In this document: positions 33,204 to 41,245 of the stretch, piece after piece | Layout of the letters: each line of letters starts with the position of its first letter | Position numbering within the stretch: the stretch's first letter is position 1 | Assembly (NCBI RefSeq): GCF_001687365.1 | Contig: NZ_LGLV01000005.1 | Span: 186,001 to 250,000 of the forward strand | Source: Pararhizobium polonicum | Lineage (GTDB): Bacteria; Pseudomonadota; Alphaproteobacteria; Rhizobiales; Rhizobiaceae | Length of the DNA: 64,000 nt | Reading direction: 5' to 3' | Notes under the pieces: model-generated | The model's input: the letters and a program-made list of their open reading frames with translations, nothing else | Databases searched by the model: none | Told to the model about the DNA's origin: nothing | Made by a program: the position numbers and the translations under genes

Positions 33204-35948
33204 ATGAAACTGGGTCATAAGTCCGCTTTTTTTTATTGCGCACTGGGTTTGGCTGTATTGAACGCCTCTCCTTCCTTTTCACAGCAGGCCGCTGGCAGCA
33301 CGGACCAGAAAGCGCCGGAGACGCCGCAGCAGCAGGCGCTAAAGGCGCTGCTGGCGACGATAAAGGCGGCAAAGCCGGGGGATGATCTCTCATCCGCTGT
33401 TGCAGGCATCGAAGCCATGGCGCAGCAAGGGGATGCGACGGCACTGCAAGCGGCAGGCGATCTCTACCGAGACGGCAAGGTTGTTCCGCAGGATATCGCC
33501 AAAGCGGTCGATTTCTATACCGAAGCCTTCGCGCAGGGCGGGGTCGCGGCAGCAGGCAAGCTCGGCGATCTCTATCGTCAGGGCCAGACGCTCGGCCTCG
33601 ATCCCGCCAAGGCTATCGGCTTTTACGAGCAGGGTATAGCGGCTGGCGATGCCGGGGCAAAAGCCGGGATGGCAAGCCTTTATGCAGACGGTGTTCTGGT
33701 CGGACGCGATGTTCCGAAAGCGGTTGCTCTCTATGAGGAAATCATTTCCGCGGGCGGCACATGGGCAGCCTCATCGCTGGCCGGGCTCTATCTCAAAGGG
33801 GATGAGGTCGGTCTCGATCCTGCCAAGGCGGTTGGCTATTACGAACAGGCGGTTCGGGCCGGTGATGCCGGCGCGATGATCAGCCTTGGCAACATCTATC
33901 GTGACGGCAAGGTGGTTGCGAAGGATATTCCCAGGGCTGTCGATCTCTATGCGAAGGCGCTTGAGGCGGGCAGGTTGGCGGCTGCCGCCAAGCTCGGCGA
34001 CCTCTACCGTCAGGGGCAGGCCGTCGGTCTCGATCCTGCCAAGGCCCTCGGCTTTTACGAGCAGGGGATAGCGGCCGGCGATGCAGGGGCAAAGGCGGGG
34101 ATGGCGAGCGTCTATGCCGAGGGCGTTCTTGTGCCGCGCGATATTGCCAGGGCGGTCTCTCTTTACAAGGAGGTTTTGTCCGGCGGCGGCACCTGGGCAG
34201 CCTCGTCGCTGGCGGCGCTTTATCTGAAGGGCGATGAGCTTGGTCTCGATCCCTCCAAGGCGATTGGCTATTACGAACAGGCCGTCCAGTCCGGCGATGC
34301 CGGGGCAATGATCGCCCTTGCCGATCTCTATCGCGACGGAAAGATCGTTGCGCAGGATATGCCCAAGGCCGCCGATCTCTATGCGAAAGCGCTGGAGAAC
34401 GGAAAGATAGCGGCGGCCGCCAAGCTTGGCGCTCTCTACAGTCAGGGCGAGGCGGCGGGCCTCGATCCGAACAAGGCAGCCGGCTTTTACGAGCAGGGCA
34501 TTCAGGCGGGCGATGCCGGGGCAAAGGCAGGTCTGGCCAATCTTTATGCCGAGGGCGTCGCGGTCCCGCGCGATGTTCCCAAGGCCGTCGCCCTCTATGA
34601 AGACGTCATTGCCCATGGCGGCACATGGGCGGCCTCGTCACTGGCAGCACTCTATCTCAAGGGCGATGAGCTTGGCCTCGATCCCGCCAGGGCCGTTGGC
34701 TATTACCAGCAGGCCGTGCAGGCCGGCGATACCGGTGCGATGATCGCCCTTGGCAATGTCTATCGGGATGGGAAGCTGGTTCCCGCGGATATTCAAAAGG
34801 CGGTCGACCTCTACACCAGGGCGCTTGAGAACGGCCGGATGGCGGCGGCCGCCAAGCTGGGCGAGCTTTACAGCCGGGGCCGGACCGTCGGCCTCGATCC
34901 GGGCAGGGCGGTCGGGTTTTACCAGCAGGGCATTCAGGCCGGCGATCCCGGCGCCAAGCTGGGCATGGCGGATCTCTATGCGGGCGGTGTCCTCGTTGCG
35001 CGCGACATTCCCAAGGCGACCGCTCTCTACGAGGAGGTCCTTGCCGGAGGAGGGACATGGGCCGCCTCGTCGCTGGCCACGCTCTATCTGAAGGGCGCCG
35101 ATGTCGGTCTCGATCCCGCCAAGGCGATCGGTTACTATGAACAGGCGGTGCAGGCGGGCGATACCGGTGCGATGGTCGGCCTTGCGAAGGTCTATCGTGA
35201 CGGCACCGCCGGTGCCAAAAACGTCTCCAAAGCGGCCGATCTGTATCAGGAAGCCTATCGGGCCGGCCGGAAGAATGGCTTGGCGAGTGCCGCGAGCGTG
35301 CTGCTGGCCGGAACGGCAGCCCAGCAAAAACAGGGGCACGCGCTGATTGCGGAAGGGCAGCGGGAGGGCGCTCCCGGTATTTCCTCTGTTCTCGCCTATG
35401 CGGTGCTCGACGGAAAGGGTGTGCCGAAAAACCCGGCCCGGGCGATCGAAATCCTCAAGACGGCAAGCGCCAAGGGCGATGCCACTGCGGCATCGACGCT
35501 CGTTCAACTCTACGCCCAGGGCCGGGGCAAGGATATCGTCAGGAATATCTCTCTGGCCCGGTCAACGCTTGCGCGAGCGGCCAGCCAGATGCCGGAAGAG
35601 CAGCGAAAAAACGAGGAACTGTTCATCGAGGGGGCCGCTGCCGATTCGATCCGGGAATATGCAGCCTTCGCAGAGAAGATCGCGGACCTGCAGCCAGGCG
35701 CAAAGGCCGATCTGGTCGGCCGTCTCGTCGGCGCCAACGGCAATGCCTATGTCTACATCCTGCAGAGCGAACTCAGCGGTGCCGGCATCTACCGGGGCAA
35801 GGTGAATGGTGCGTTGACCGGAGCCACGATCCGGGCGTTCAACCAGTTGTGCGGCCAGCGCAACAAGGCCGCACTTTGCCGGACAGGGCCACTCAGCCGG
35901 CCGTCGCGCGACGTGTTCCTCGATTTCATGCGCGAAACCAATTCCTGA
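33204..35948 (+). CDS. Secreted Sel1-repeat protein with four 144-residue super-repeats
   Basis: The 914-residue protein has a signal peptide (hydrophobic 8-22, cleavage after SPSFS). About sixteen Sel1-like (TPR-related) repeats of 36 residues follow from residue 76. These group into four super-units of exactly 144 residues (76-219, 220-363, 364-507, 508-651), each with the same internal order of motifs such as YRDGK, YRQGQ-type, AGDAGAKAGMA and GGTWAASSLA. After a degenerate fifth start, a C-terminal region (about 825-875, YVYILQSELSGAGIYRGKVNGALTGATIRAFNQLC) resembles a peptidoglycan-binding-like fold. Sel1-rich AlgK acts as an alginate export scaffold; by analogy this may be a periplasmic scaffold for the divergent operon. 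No lipobox is seen. Confidence 0.85.
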   Translation: MKLGHKSAFFYCALGLAVLNASPSFSQQAAGSTDQKAPETPQQQALKALLATIKAAKPGDDLSSAVAGIEAMAQQGDATALQAAGDLYRDGKVVPQDIAKAVDFYTEAFAQGGVAAAGKLGDLYRQGQTLGLDPAKAIGFYEQGIAAGDAGAKAGMASLYADGVLVGRDVPKAVALYEEIISAGGTWAASSLAGLYLKGDEVGLDPAKAVGYYEQAVRAGDAGAMISLGNIYRDGKVVAKDIPRAVDLYAKALEAGRLAAAAKLGDLYRQGQAVGLDPAKALGFYEQGIAAGDAGAKAGMASVYAEGVLVPRDIARAVSLYKEVLSGGGTWAASSLAALYLKGDELGLDPSKAIGYYEQAVQSGDAGAMIALADLYRDGKIVAQDMPKAADLYAKALENGKIAAAAKLGALYSQGEAAGLDPNKAAGFYEQGIQAGDAGAKAGLANLYAEGVAVPRDVPKAVALYEDVIAHGGTWAASSLAALYLKGDELGLDPARAVGYYQQAVQAGDTGAMIALGNVYRDGKLVPADIQKAVDLYTRALENGRMAAAAKLGELYSRGRTVGLDPGRAVGFYQQGIQAGDPGAKLGMADLYAGGVLVARDIPKATALYEEVLAGGGTWAASSLATLYLKGADVGLDPAKAIGYYEQAVQAGDTGAMVGLAKVYRDGTAGAKNVSKAADLYQEAYRAGRKNGLASAASVLLAGTAAQQKQGHALIAEGQREGAPGISSVLAYAVLDGKGVPKNPARAIEILKTASAKGDATAASTLVQLYAQGRGKDIVRNISLARSTLARAASQMPEEQRKNEELFIEGAAADSIREYAAFAEKIADLQPGAKADLVGRLVGANGNAYVYILQSELSGAGIYRGKVNGALTGATIRAFNQLCGQRNKAALCRTGPLSRPSRDVFLDFMRETNS
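33429..35156 (+). repeat. Four in-frame tandem units of 432 bp
   Basis: Unit starts are at 33429, 33861, 34293 and 34725. The landmark encoding GDAGAK/GDPGAK recurs at 33648, 34080, 34512 and 34944, each exactly 432 bp apart. The copies have diverged at many third positions. Confidence 0.9.
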
Positions 35949-35967
35949 GACTGCGCGAGGGAGAAAA

Positions 35968-36010
35968 GGGCTGGCGATCGAGGCCGGGCCGCCAGCCCTG
36001 CCTCGATCGC
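35968..36010. terminator. Two mutually exclusive hairpins between convergent genes
   Basis: GGGCTGGC (35968-35975) can pair with GCCAGCCC (35991-35998). Alternatively GCGATCGAGGC (35974-35984) can pair with GCCTCGATCGC (36000-36010). There is no T-run. It lies between the Sel1 gene and the convergent lyase gene and may end both transcripts. Confidence 0.5.
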
Positions 36011-36015
36011 ACCGC

Positions 36016-36840
36016 TCAGTTGATCAGGCTTGCGCGCTTGGAGAGGTTGTCCGTCGTGGTGACGACATCGCGGTATTCGACCACCGCGTCAGCGTCATCA
36101 CGGCTGCGGTAGATGCCGAATTTCCAGTATCCAGCCTCGGCATGATCCCAATAGCCGAGCGGGCCGTCGAATTGGACCACCTGGCGGCCGTTGAGCCAGA
36201 TGTTCAACAGCCCGTCCGTCGCCGAAACCTTGTGTTCCATGACGATGTTCAGCCATTCGCCGCGCGGGACATCGTGCATCCGGTACATTTCGCTGCTCGC
36301 CGGCTTGCCGTCCTTGATATAGCGCCGGAGGAAAACCAGATCCTTGCCTTCGACCTGAGCGGCGATATAGGGCGAGCGCTTGTCGTCCTTGCTGCCGTGC
36401 CACTGGCCAACGATGAACCAGGAATGTTCGCCGTCGGGTATCGAAAACCCGTCGGCGATCTTCACGCGGTAGGCATTCCAGACGATCTCGTCCTTCGGGA
36501 AGTTGATGCTGCTGGTGATTTCCGAGCGGTCCCTGTTGTCGCCGTCGAAACTGGCACGCTCGCCGGGACGCACCTCGAAGCGCAGGACCAGATCGTTGTT
36601 GGCACTGCGCCGGGCGCCGATGGAATAATCCTTGCGGGCGGACTGGTTGCCGTATTCGCCGTCCCTGTACAGAAAATCGCCGGGAAGCGGGGTGACGGCC
36701 GACGACGAGGCGGACGTGTCTGCGTCCAAAGCCGTCCGTCCGGTGGCGTGCGTGACATCCGGCGGGAGGCTGACGGCGGCGGCGATGACAAGAGCCGCAC
36801 AGGAAAGAAAACGGGTCTGGTGATGGAAAAACCGCATCAT
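36016..36840 (-). CDS. Secreted polysaccharide lyase (heparin lyase I/glucuronan lyase-like)
   Basis: The 274-residue protein has a signal peptide (about residues 10-28) and a beta-jelly-roll pattern with DNRDRSEITSSINFPKDEIVWNAYRVKI, SWFIVGQWHGSKDD and GEWLNIVMEHKVS, resembling the Pfam Polysacc_lyase family (PF14099) that includes heparin lyase I-like and glucuronan lyases. It would act on uronate-containing polymers in the periplasm or outside. AAGGAG lies eight bases before the ATG at 36840; a longer frame to 36882 lacks such a site. With the heparinase II/III gene at 19.1 kb it gives the locus a second lyase, likely for release or length control. Confidence 0.8.
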   Translation of the reverse strand: MMRFFHHQTRFLSCAALVIAAAVSLPPDVTHATGRTALDADTSASSSAVTPLPGDFLYRDGEYGNQSARKDYSIGARRSANNDLVLRFEVRPGERASFDGDNRDRSEITSSINFPKDEIVWNAYRVKIADGFSIPDGEHSWFIVGQWHGSKDDKRSPYIAAQVEGKDLVFLRRYIKDGKPASSEMYRMHDVPRGEWLNIVMEHKVSATDGLLNIWLNGRQVVQFDGPLGYWDHAEAGYWKFGIYRSRDDADAVVEYRDVVTTTDNLSKRASLIN

Positions 36841-37116
36841 TGTGATCGCTCCTTTAAAGTTGCTGCGCCGTAAAACCGGCAAAATACATCGCTGGAAAAC
36901 TGCTCATCGATCGCCTGCCGGCCCGCCCTCAGTTTCCAACCGCATGGGATAAGAAAGCGTTTCGGACCGGTGAGTGATGTTGAAGGCCGATTCTAGCGCG
37001 AGAATGCGCGTAGAACGTGGCAATCCCGTACACGCAAGGCGGTGCAACGGCGCAAATCAGCGCCTGTCTCGAAGCGATGATTGTTTTCACCCTTCGTCGC
37101 AGGTAAAACTGCTGTC

Positions 37117-37863
37117 ATGCAATGGAGCGATCAGGCCATCATCATCGGCGTCAAGCGGCACGGCGAAACCTCTGTCGTCGCCGAGGTCATGACGCTTGCG
37201 CATGGACGCCATCTCGGGATGGTGCGGGGTGGCCGCTCGCGGACGATGCAGCCGGTGTTGCAGCCGGGAAACGAGGTGGAGGTCACCTGGCGGGCACGGC
37301 TGGACGAACATCTGGGGGAATTCCGCATCGAGCCGGTCCGGCTACGGGCGGCGCGGCTGATGGAGGCGGCAACCTCGGTCTATGGCGTTCAGGCCATGGG
37401 GGCGCTGCTGCGGCTTCTGCCCGAACGCGATCCGCATCCGCATCTCTATGAAGCGCTCGACGTCATCCTCGAAAACATGCACGATCCGAGCGATGCTGGC
37501 GAACTGTTCGTGCGTTTCGAGATCGCGGTTCTCAATGATCTCGGTTTTGGCCTCGATCTGGCGGAATGCGCCGCGACCGGCACACGCGACGATCTGGTCT
37601 ACGTTTCGCCGAAATCCGGCCGTGCCGTCAGCCGCGCGGCGGGTGCGCCCTATGCCGGCAAGATGCTGGCGCTGCCGGGGTTTCTCGCCGGTCGCGGTGC
37701 CGCCGACTATGACAGCCTGGCCGCGGCCTTCCGCATGACGGCCTTTTTCCTCCACCGCCATGTCTACGAGCCGCGCGGTATCGGCCTGTCTGCTGCCCGC
37801 GACGGTTTCGTCCAGGCGGCGCTCAAGGCGCTGAAGCGGCAGGACACGGTCGCCCATCCATAA
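37117..37863 (+). CDS. recO: DNA repair protein RecO
   Basis: The 248-residue protein begins [26 protein letters not shown] with the N-terminal OB-fold, continues with helices around [18 protein letters not shown], and has the family [18 protein letters not shown] motif. RecO helps RecR load RecA onto SSB-coated DNA. No zinc-cysteine cluster is obvious, as in other alphaproteobacteria. The ATG at 37117 gives the usual start; the frame is open to 37081. In many rhizobia recO directly follows era, but here 25 kb separate them. Confidence 0.93.
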   Translation: MQWSDQAIIIGVKRHGETSVVAEVMTLAHGRHLGMVRGGRSRTMQPVLQPGNEVEVTWRARLDEHLGEFRIEPVRLRAARLMEAATSVYGVQAMGALLRLLPERDPHPHLYEALDVILENMHDPSDAGELFVRFEIAVLNDLGFGLDLAECAATGTRDDLVYVSPKSGRAVSRAAGAPYAGKMLALPGFLAGRGAADYDSLAAAFRMTAFFLHRHVYEPRGIGLSAARDGFVQAALKALKRQDTVAHP

Positions 37864-37877
37864 GGAACCCTGAAAGA

Positions 37878-38387
37878 ATGACCGTCGAGCTCTACCCTGG
37901 AATGACCGTCTCCGGCATCGGTACGGTGCCGCTGGAAGCCGTTGCGCGCGATGGCGGTCTGAAGGCGATGCTGGATCTTCTGGCCGGCATTCATCCCGCA
38001 CCGCCGATGGCGGCGACACTCAAGTTCGGATTGAGCGAAGTCGAGGAGGGCAGGGTGATGTTCAAGGGCCTGCCATCGGCCGAACATCTCAATCCGCTCG
38101 GCACGGTGCATGGCGGCTGGGCGGCAACGATCATGGATTCCGCACTCGGCTGCGCCGTCATGACCACGCTGAAGCCGGGCGAGGCCTATACGACCGTCGA
38201 GTTCAAGGTCAATCTGGTGCGCCCGCTTTTGCCCGGCATGGGCGAGGTGTCCTGCGAAGGCAGGATCGTCCATCGCGGTCGGACGCTGGCAACCTCGGAA
38301 GCCTTTCTGAAGGATGGGAATGGCAAGCTGCTGGCGCACGGCACGGAAACCTGCGCGATCTTTCCGATCGAGAATTTGATGCGGTGA
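37878..38387 (+). CDS. PaaI-family hotdog thioesterase
   Basis: The 169-residue protein has the hotdog-fold signature LNPLGTVHGGWAATIMDSALGCAVMT and a later strand EAYTTVEFKVNLVRPL, typical of the PaaI/YbgC-like thioesterases that hydrolyse acyl- or aryl-CoA. It starts 14 bases after the recO stop, so the two are probably cotranscribed. Substrate is not known. Confidence 0.88.
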   Translation: MTVELYPGMTVSGIGTVPLEAVARDGGLKAMLDLLAGIHPAPPMAATLKFGLSEVEEGRVMFKGLPSAEHLNPLGTVHGGWAATIMDSALGCAVMTTLKPGEAYTTVEFKVNLVRPLLPGMGEVSCEGRIVHRGRTLATSEAFLKDGNGKLLAHGTETCAIFPIENLMR

Positions 38388-38393
38388 AGCCTA

Positions 38394-38672
38394 TCACTTG
38401 TCAGTTTTCACATAGACGTGGTTTCGATCACGCCGGCCAACCGCAATGACCAGAACGACGACCTCAAGGTCTCTGACCTCGTAGACCAGACGGTAGCCCA
38501 CGGCACGCAATTTGATCTTGTAGCGGTCCCTGGAGCCCGACAATTTTGCCGCGGGAACGCGCGGCGTCTCAAGGCGCTCCGCAAGTTTCTTCTTGAACTG
38601 TTCGCGCGTGCGGCTGTCCAGCTGATGCCATTCTTTCAGCGCCGGTGCCAGAAACGCCAGTTTATAGCTCAT
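38394..38672 (-). CDS. RelE/ParE-family toxin
   Basis: The 92-residue basic protein MSYKLAFLAPALKEWHQLD...GYRLVYEVRD..VVVLVIAVGRRDRNHVY has the RelE fold pattern, with lysine/arginine residues (KIKLR, YRLVYEV) where ribosome-dependent mRNA interferases carry catalytic bases. It starts at 38672, overlapping the antitoxin stop by 11 bases. The product probably cuts mRNA in the ribosomal A site when freed from its antitoxin. Confidence 0.88.
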   Translation of the reverse strand: MSYKLAFLAPALKEWHQLDSRTREQFKKKLAERLETPRVPAAKLSGSRDRYKIKLRAVGYRLVYEVRDLEVVVLVIAVGRRDRNHVYVKTDK

Positions 38673-38910
38673 CGATATCAACGGGTACGACGGCTTCACC
38701 GGCGCGCGCGTCGGCCAATGCGTTCAGTTCCAGATCTTCAAGACGATCGAGCATGGCTTCGAACGCCACAGCAGGGACGCAATAAAATGCCGGCTCGTTG
38801 TGGTTGAGAATGGCAACCGGGAATCCTTCCCCCGCAGCCACGGTCCCCATCGGATTGCGCTTCAGTTCGGAGATGCTGGCGCTGGTCTCCGCCAAAATTC
38901 TGCTCGCCAT
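38662..38910 (-). CDS. Phd/YefM-type antitoxin
   Basis: The 82-residue protein starts MASRILAETSASISELKRNPMGTVAAGEGFPVAILNHNEPAFYCVPAVAFEAML, the DNA-binding N-terminal fold of Phd/YefM antitoxins. The acidic C-terminus (AVVPVDIDEL) would bind the toxin. AAAAGGAAG precedes the ATG at 38910. It is the first gene of the toxin-antitoxin pair and likely represses its own promoter. The larger frame that continues upstream is a shadow of phoX. Confidence 0.88.
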   Translation of the reverse strand: MASRILAETSASISELKRNPMGTVAAGEGFPVAILNHNEPAFYCVPAVAFEAMLDRLEDLELNALADARAGEAVVPVDIDEL

Positions 38911-38972
38911 GCGTCTTCCTTTTCGTATTTTATTTGGCAACAAAAATAGCACCTTTTTGAGGTTCTTGAAAC

Positions 38973-39001
38973 GAAAAATGGCGCCGCAAATGCAGCGCCA
39001 T
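38973..39001 (-). terminator. Intrinsic terminator of the phoX-like gene
   Basis: On the minus strand ATGGCGC and GCGCCAT (plus 38995-39001 and 38979-38985) form a hairpin followed by a T-run (A-run at plus 38974-38978), 23 bp after the phosphatase stop. Confidence 0.7.
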
Positions 39002-39023
39002 GTCTCAGTTTCGTGATATGGCG

Positions 39024-41057
39024 TCAGCCGATCTTGCCGCCGCTCTGTTTGGTGATGGCGAGAACGGCCGGACGGACCGGCATGTCGGCCTTGAAGTCCG
39101 GCCAGCGCGTCGCCGGGTTCTCGAAAGTTGCAAGACCTGCGTCGCCCGGATGCTGGACGGCGACGAAGAACGTGTCGGAGGTCGGGTTGAAGCTTGGGCC
39201 GCACATTTCGGCGCCGACCGGCACCCGGAAGAACAGCTTCGACGTGCCGCGTGCCTCGCCTTCGGTGTCGATGGCCCAGATCCCGTCGGTGCGTCCGGTA
39301 TCCTTCTCGTTGTTGCCGTCGGTCGCCACCCAGAGGCGGCCGTCGGTATCGATGGCGCAATTGTCCGGCATGCCGAACCAGCCGTTCTTCGTGGTGGCGG
39401 TCGAGAAGGACGCCCCGACATCGGCCACCGACGGATCGCCGCATTTCAGCAGGACGTCCCATGTCGATTGGGTCGATGCGAAATCGCCGTCCGTTTCGGT
39501 GATTTCGACGATATGGCCAAAGGCATTCTCGGCGCGCGGATTGGCGGCATCGATCTGATCCGCCTTGCGCTTGGTGTTGTTGGTCAGCATCACATAGACC
39601 TTGCCGGTCTTGGCATTTGGCTGGATGTCTTCCGGGCGGTCCATCTTGGTGGCGCCCAGCGCATCCGAGGCAAAGCGGGTGTTGATCAAAAGGTCGGCCT
39701 GGCTTGCAAAACCGTTGGCAACCGTCAGCGGGCCTTCGCCGTGGATAAGCGGCATCCATTCGACCGTGCCGTCGGCATCGAATTTCGCCACATAGAGCGT
39801 GCCCTCGTCGAGCAGATCCATGTTGGCAGCGCGATCGTTCGGGTTGAACGTGCCTTTGGTCACGAACTTGTAGACATAGTCGAAGCGCTCGTCGTCGCCG
39901 CAGTAGAACACGACGCGGCCGTCCTTGTTGACCACCGATTCGGCGCCCTCATGCTTGAAGCGGCCAAGCGCGGTGCGCTTCTTCGGCACGGAGGTGGGGT
40001 CCATGACGTCGACTTCGACGATCCAGCCGAAGCGGTTGGATTCGGTCGGCTCCTTGGAGACGTCGAAGCGGTCGTAGAATTTCGACCATTCATATTGTCC
40101 GCCCGGAATGCCGAGACGTTTCATCTGCGCGAATTCCGGATGGTCCTTGGCCATCTCGCCGCCGAAATAGCCGTTGATGTTCTCCTCGGCCATCACATAG
40201 GTGCCCCAGGCGGTGACGCCGCCGGCGCAGTTGTTGATGGTGCCGAAAACCTGTCTGCCGGTCGGATCGGACGGTGTCTTCACCCGCTCATGGCCGGCAA
40301 CCGGGCCGGAAAGCTGCATCTCGGTCTTGGCGGTCAGGCGGCGATTGTACTTGCCGTCGAGCACCGGTTGCCACTTGCCGTCGACCTTGCGGATTTCGAT
40401 GATCGTGCCGCCATGGGCCGCCATCTCGATATCGACGAGGTCCTTGGTGTATTCGCCGAGCTTGACCTTTTCCTCCTCGACCTGCTTGCCATCCTTGATG
40501 ACCGGCTGGCCGTCCTTCATCACCTTTTCCGTCACGACGGTGGCGAACTTTGGAAACATGATTTCGGCATTGGTATATTCGTGGTTGACGACCAGCAGGC
40601 CGTGATCCGGATTGCCTTCGAGCGGGATGAAACCAACATAGTCGTTGTTGTAGCCGAACAGCTTTTCCTGGGCCGCTGCCGTCTGGTTCAGCGGATCGAA
40701 ATCCGGGCTGTCGGCAAACAGCTTGTCGCCCCAGCGCAGCAGGACATCGGCATCATAGCCTTCGGCGACATGGTGGGTCTCATCGATACCAACTTCGATT
40801 TCCTTGAAGTCGAAGCTCGACATGTCTTCGGCGCGGGCATCGTCCGCCGTCAGGATCGCCAGCGGGCTGACGGTGGTGGAAATGGCCGCGACGGCAAGCG
40901 AACCTGCGATGAACGACCGGCGGGAAAAGCGGCGATTGATGATATCGCCCATGGTCGGGTTGGTGGAACAGTTCTGGCCGATGTCTTCAAGCTCCTCACG
41001 GCGGTCGGTCAGCGTCTTGAATTCGGTTTCGGCTTGGGTGTCGGCAAGATGATCCAT
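39024..41057 (-). CDS. PhoX-family (DUF839) alkaline phosphatase
   Basis: The 677-residue protein has a Tat-type signal (NRRFSRRSFIAGSLAVAAIS, about 41-60) set behind a cytosolic stretch. It also carries PhoX/DUF839 landmarks: GLLVVNHEYTNAEIMFP, INNCAGGVTAWGTYVMAEEN, DGRVVFYCGDDERFDYVYKF, LDEGTLYVAKF, RPEDIQPN and PDNCAIDTDGRLWVATDGN. PhoX enzymes are Ca/Fe-dependent phosphomonoesterases folded before export to the periplasm. Start at 41057 follows GAGGAAA; the frame stays open to 41126. A Pho-box-like pair upstream suggests PhoB control. Family assignment is strong, enzymatic substrate inferred. Confidence 0.9.
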   Translation of the reverse strand: MDHLADTQAETEFKTLTDRREELEDIGQNCSTNPTMGDIINRRFSRRSFIAGSLAVAAISTTVSPLAILTADDARAEDMSSFDFKEIEVGIDETHHVAEGYDADVLLRWGDKLFADSPDFDPLNQTAAAQEKLFGYNNDYVGFIPLEGNPDHGLLVVNHEYTNAEIMFPKFATVVTEKVMKDGQPVIKDGKQVEEEKVKLGEYTKDLVDIEMAAHGGTIIEIRKVDGKWQPVLDGKYNRRLTAKTEMQLSGPVAGHERVKTPSDPTGRQVFGTINNCAGGVTAWGTYVMAEENINGYFGGEMAKDHPEFAQMKRLGIPGGQYEWSKFYDRFDVSKEPTESNRFGWIVEVDVMDPTSVPKKRTALGRFKHEGAESVVNKDGRVVFYCGDDERFDYVYKFVTKGTFNPNDRAANMDLLDEGTLYVAKFDADGTVEWMPLIHGEGPLTVANGFASQADLLINTRFASDALGATKMDRPEDIQPNAKTGKVYVMLTNNTKRKADQIDAANPRAENAFGHIVEITETDGDFASTQSTWDVLLKCGDPSVADVGASFSTATTKNGWFGMPDNCAIDTDGRLWVATDGNNEKDTGRTDGIWAIDTEGEARGTSKLFFRVPVGAEMCGPSFNPTSDTFFVAVQHPGDAGLATFENPATRWPDFKADMPVRPAVLAITKQSGGKIG

Positions 41058-41124
41058 GGTCCGTTTTCCTCTTTGTCCGGGTGTAGCGCGGCAGGCGCGT
41101 CGGCCCATCCATAACCGCTGCGCC

Positions 41125-41142
41125 ATGACAGGTTCGCGACAA
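41125..41142 (-). promoter_or_regulatory. Pho-box-like site upstream of phoX-like gene
   Basis: On the minus strand TTGTCGC-GAAC-CTGTCAT places two TGTC cores 11 nt apart, the spacing of PhoB direct repeats (CTGTCAT-N4-CTGTCAT). It lies about 70 bp before the start codon. Confidence 0.5.
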
Positions 41143-41245
41143 TCCGGTGAGGAGATTGCGGTGCAGCAAGGTCTTCGATTTTGCCTGCGGACGAAAAGCT
41201 GTATGGTCTGCGCGATTGCGCCGCTGCCGGCGCCGGGGAGAGAAT

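Noticed and set aside
33429-35156. CRISPR-like or satellite interpretation of the 432-bp repeats
   Set aside because: The repeats are in frame, diverged at third positions and encode Sel1 motifs, so they are coding.
33204-35948. Calling the Sel1 protein AlgK or ExoR
   Set aside because: It shares only the repeat type; it is longer, lacks a lipobox and has a different C-terminus, so no gene name is given.
39000-41114. 704-codon plus-strand frame over the phoX-like gene
   Set aside because: Antisense to a gene with Tat signal and full family motifs.
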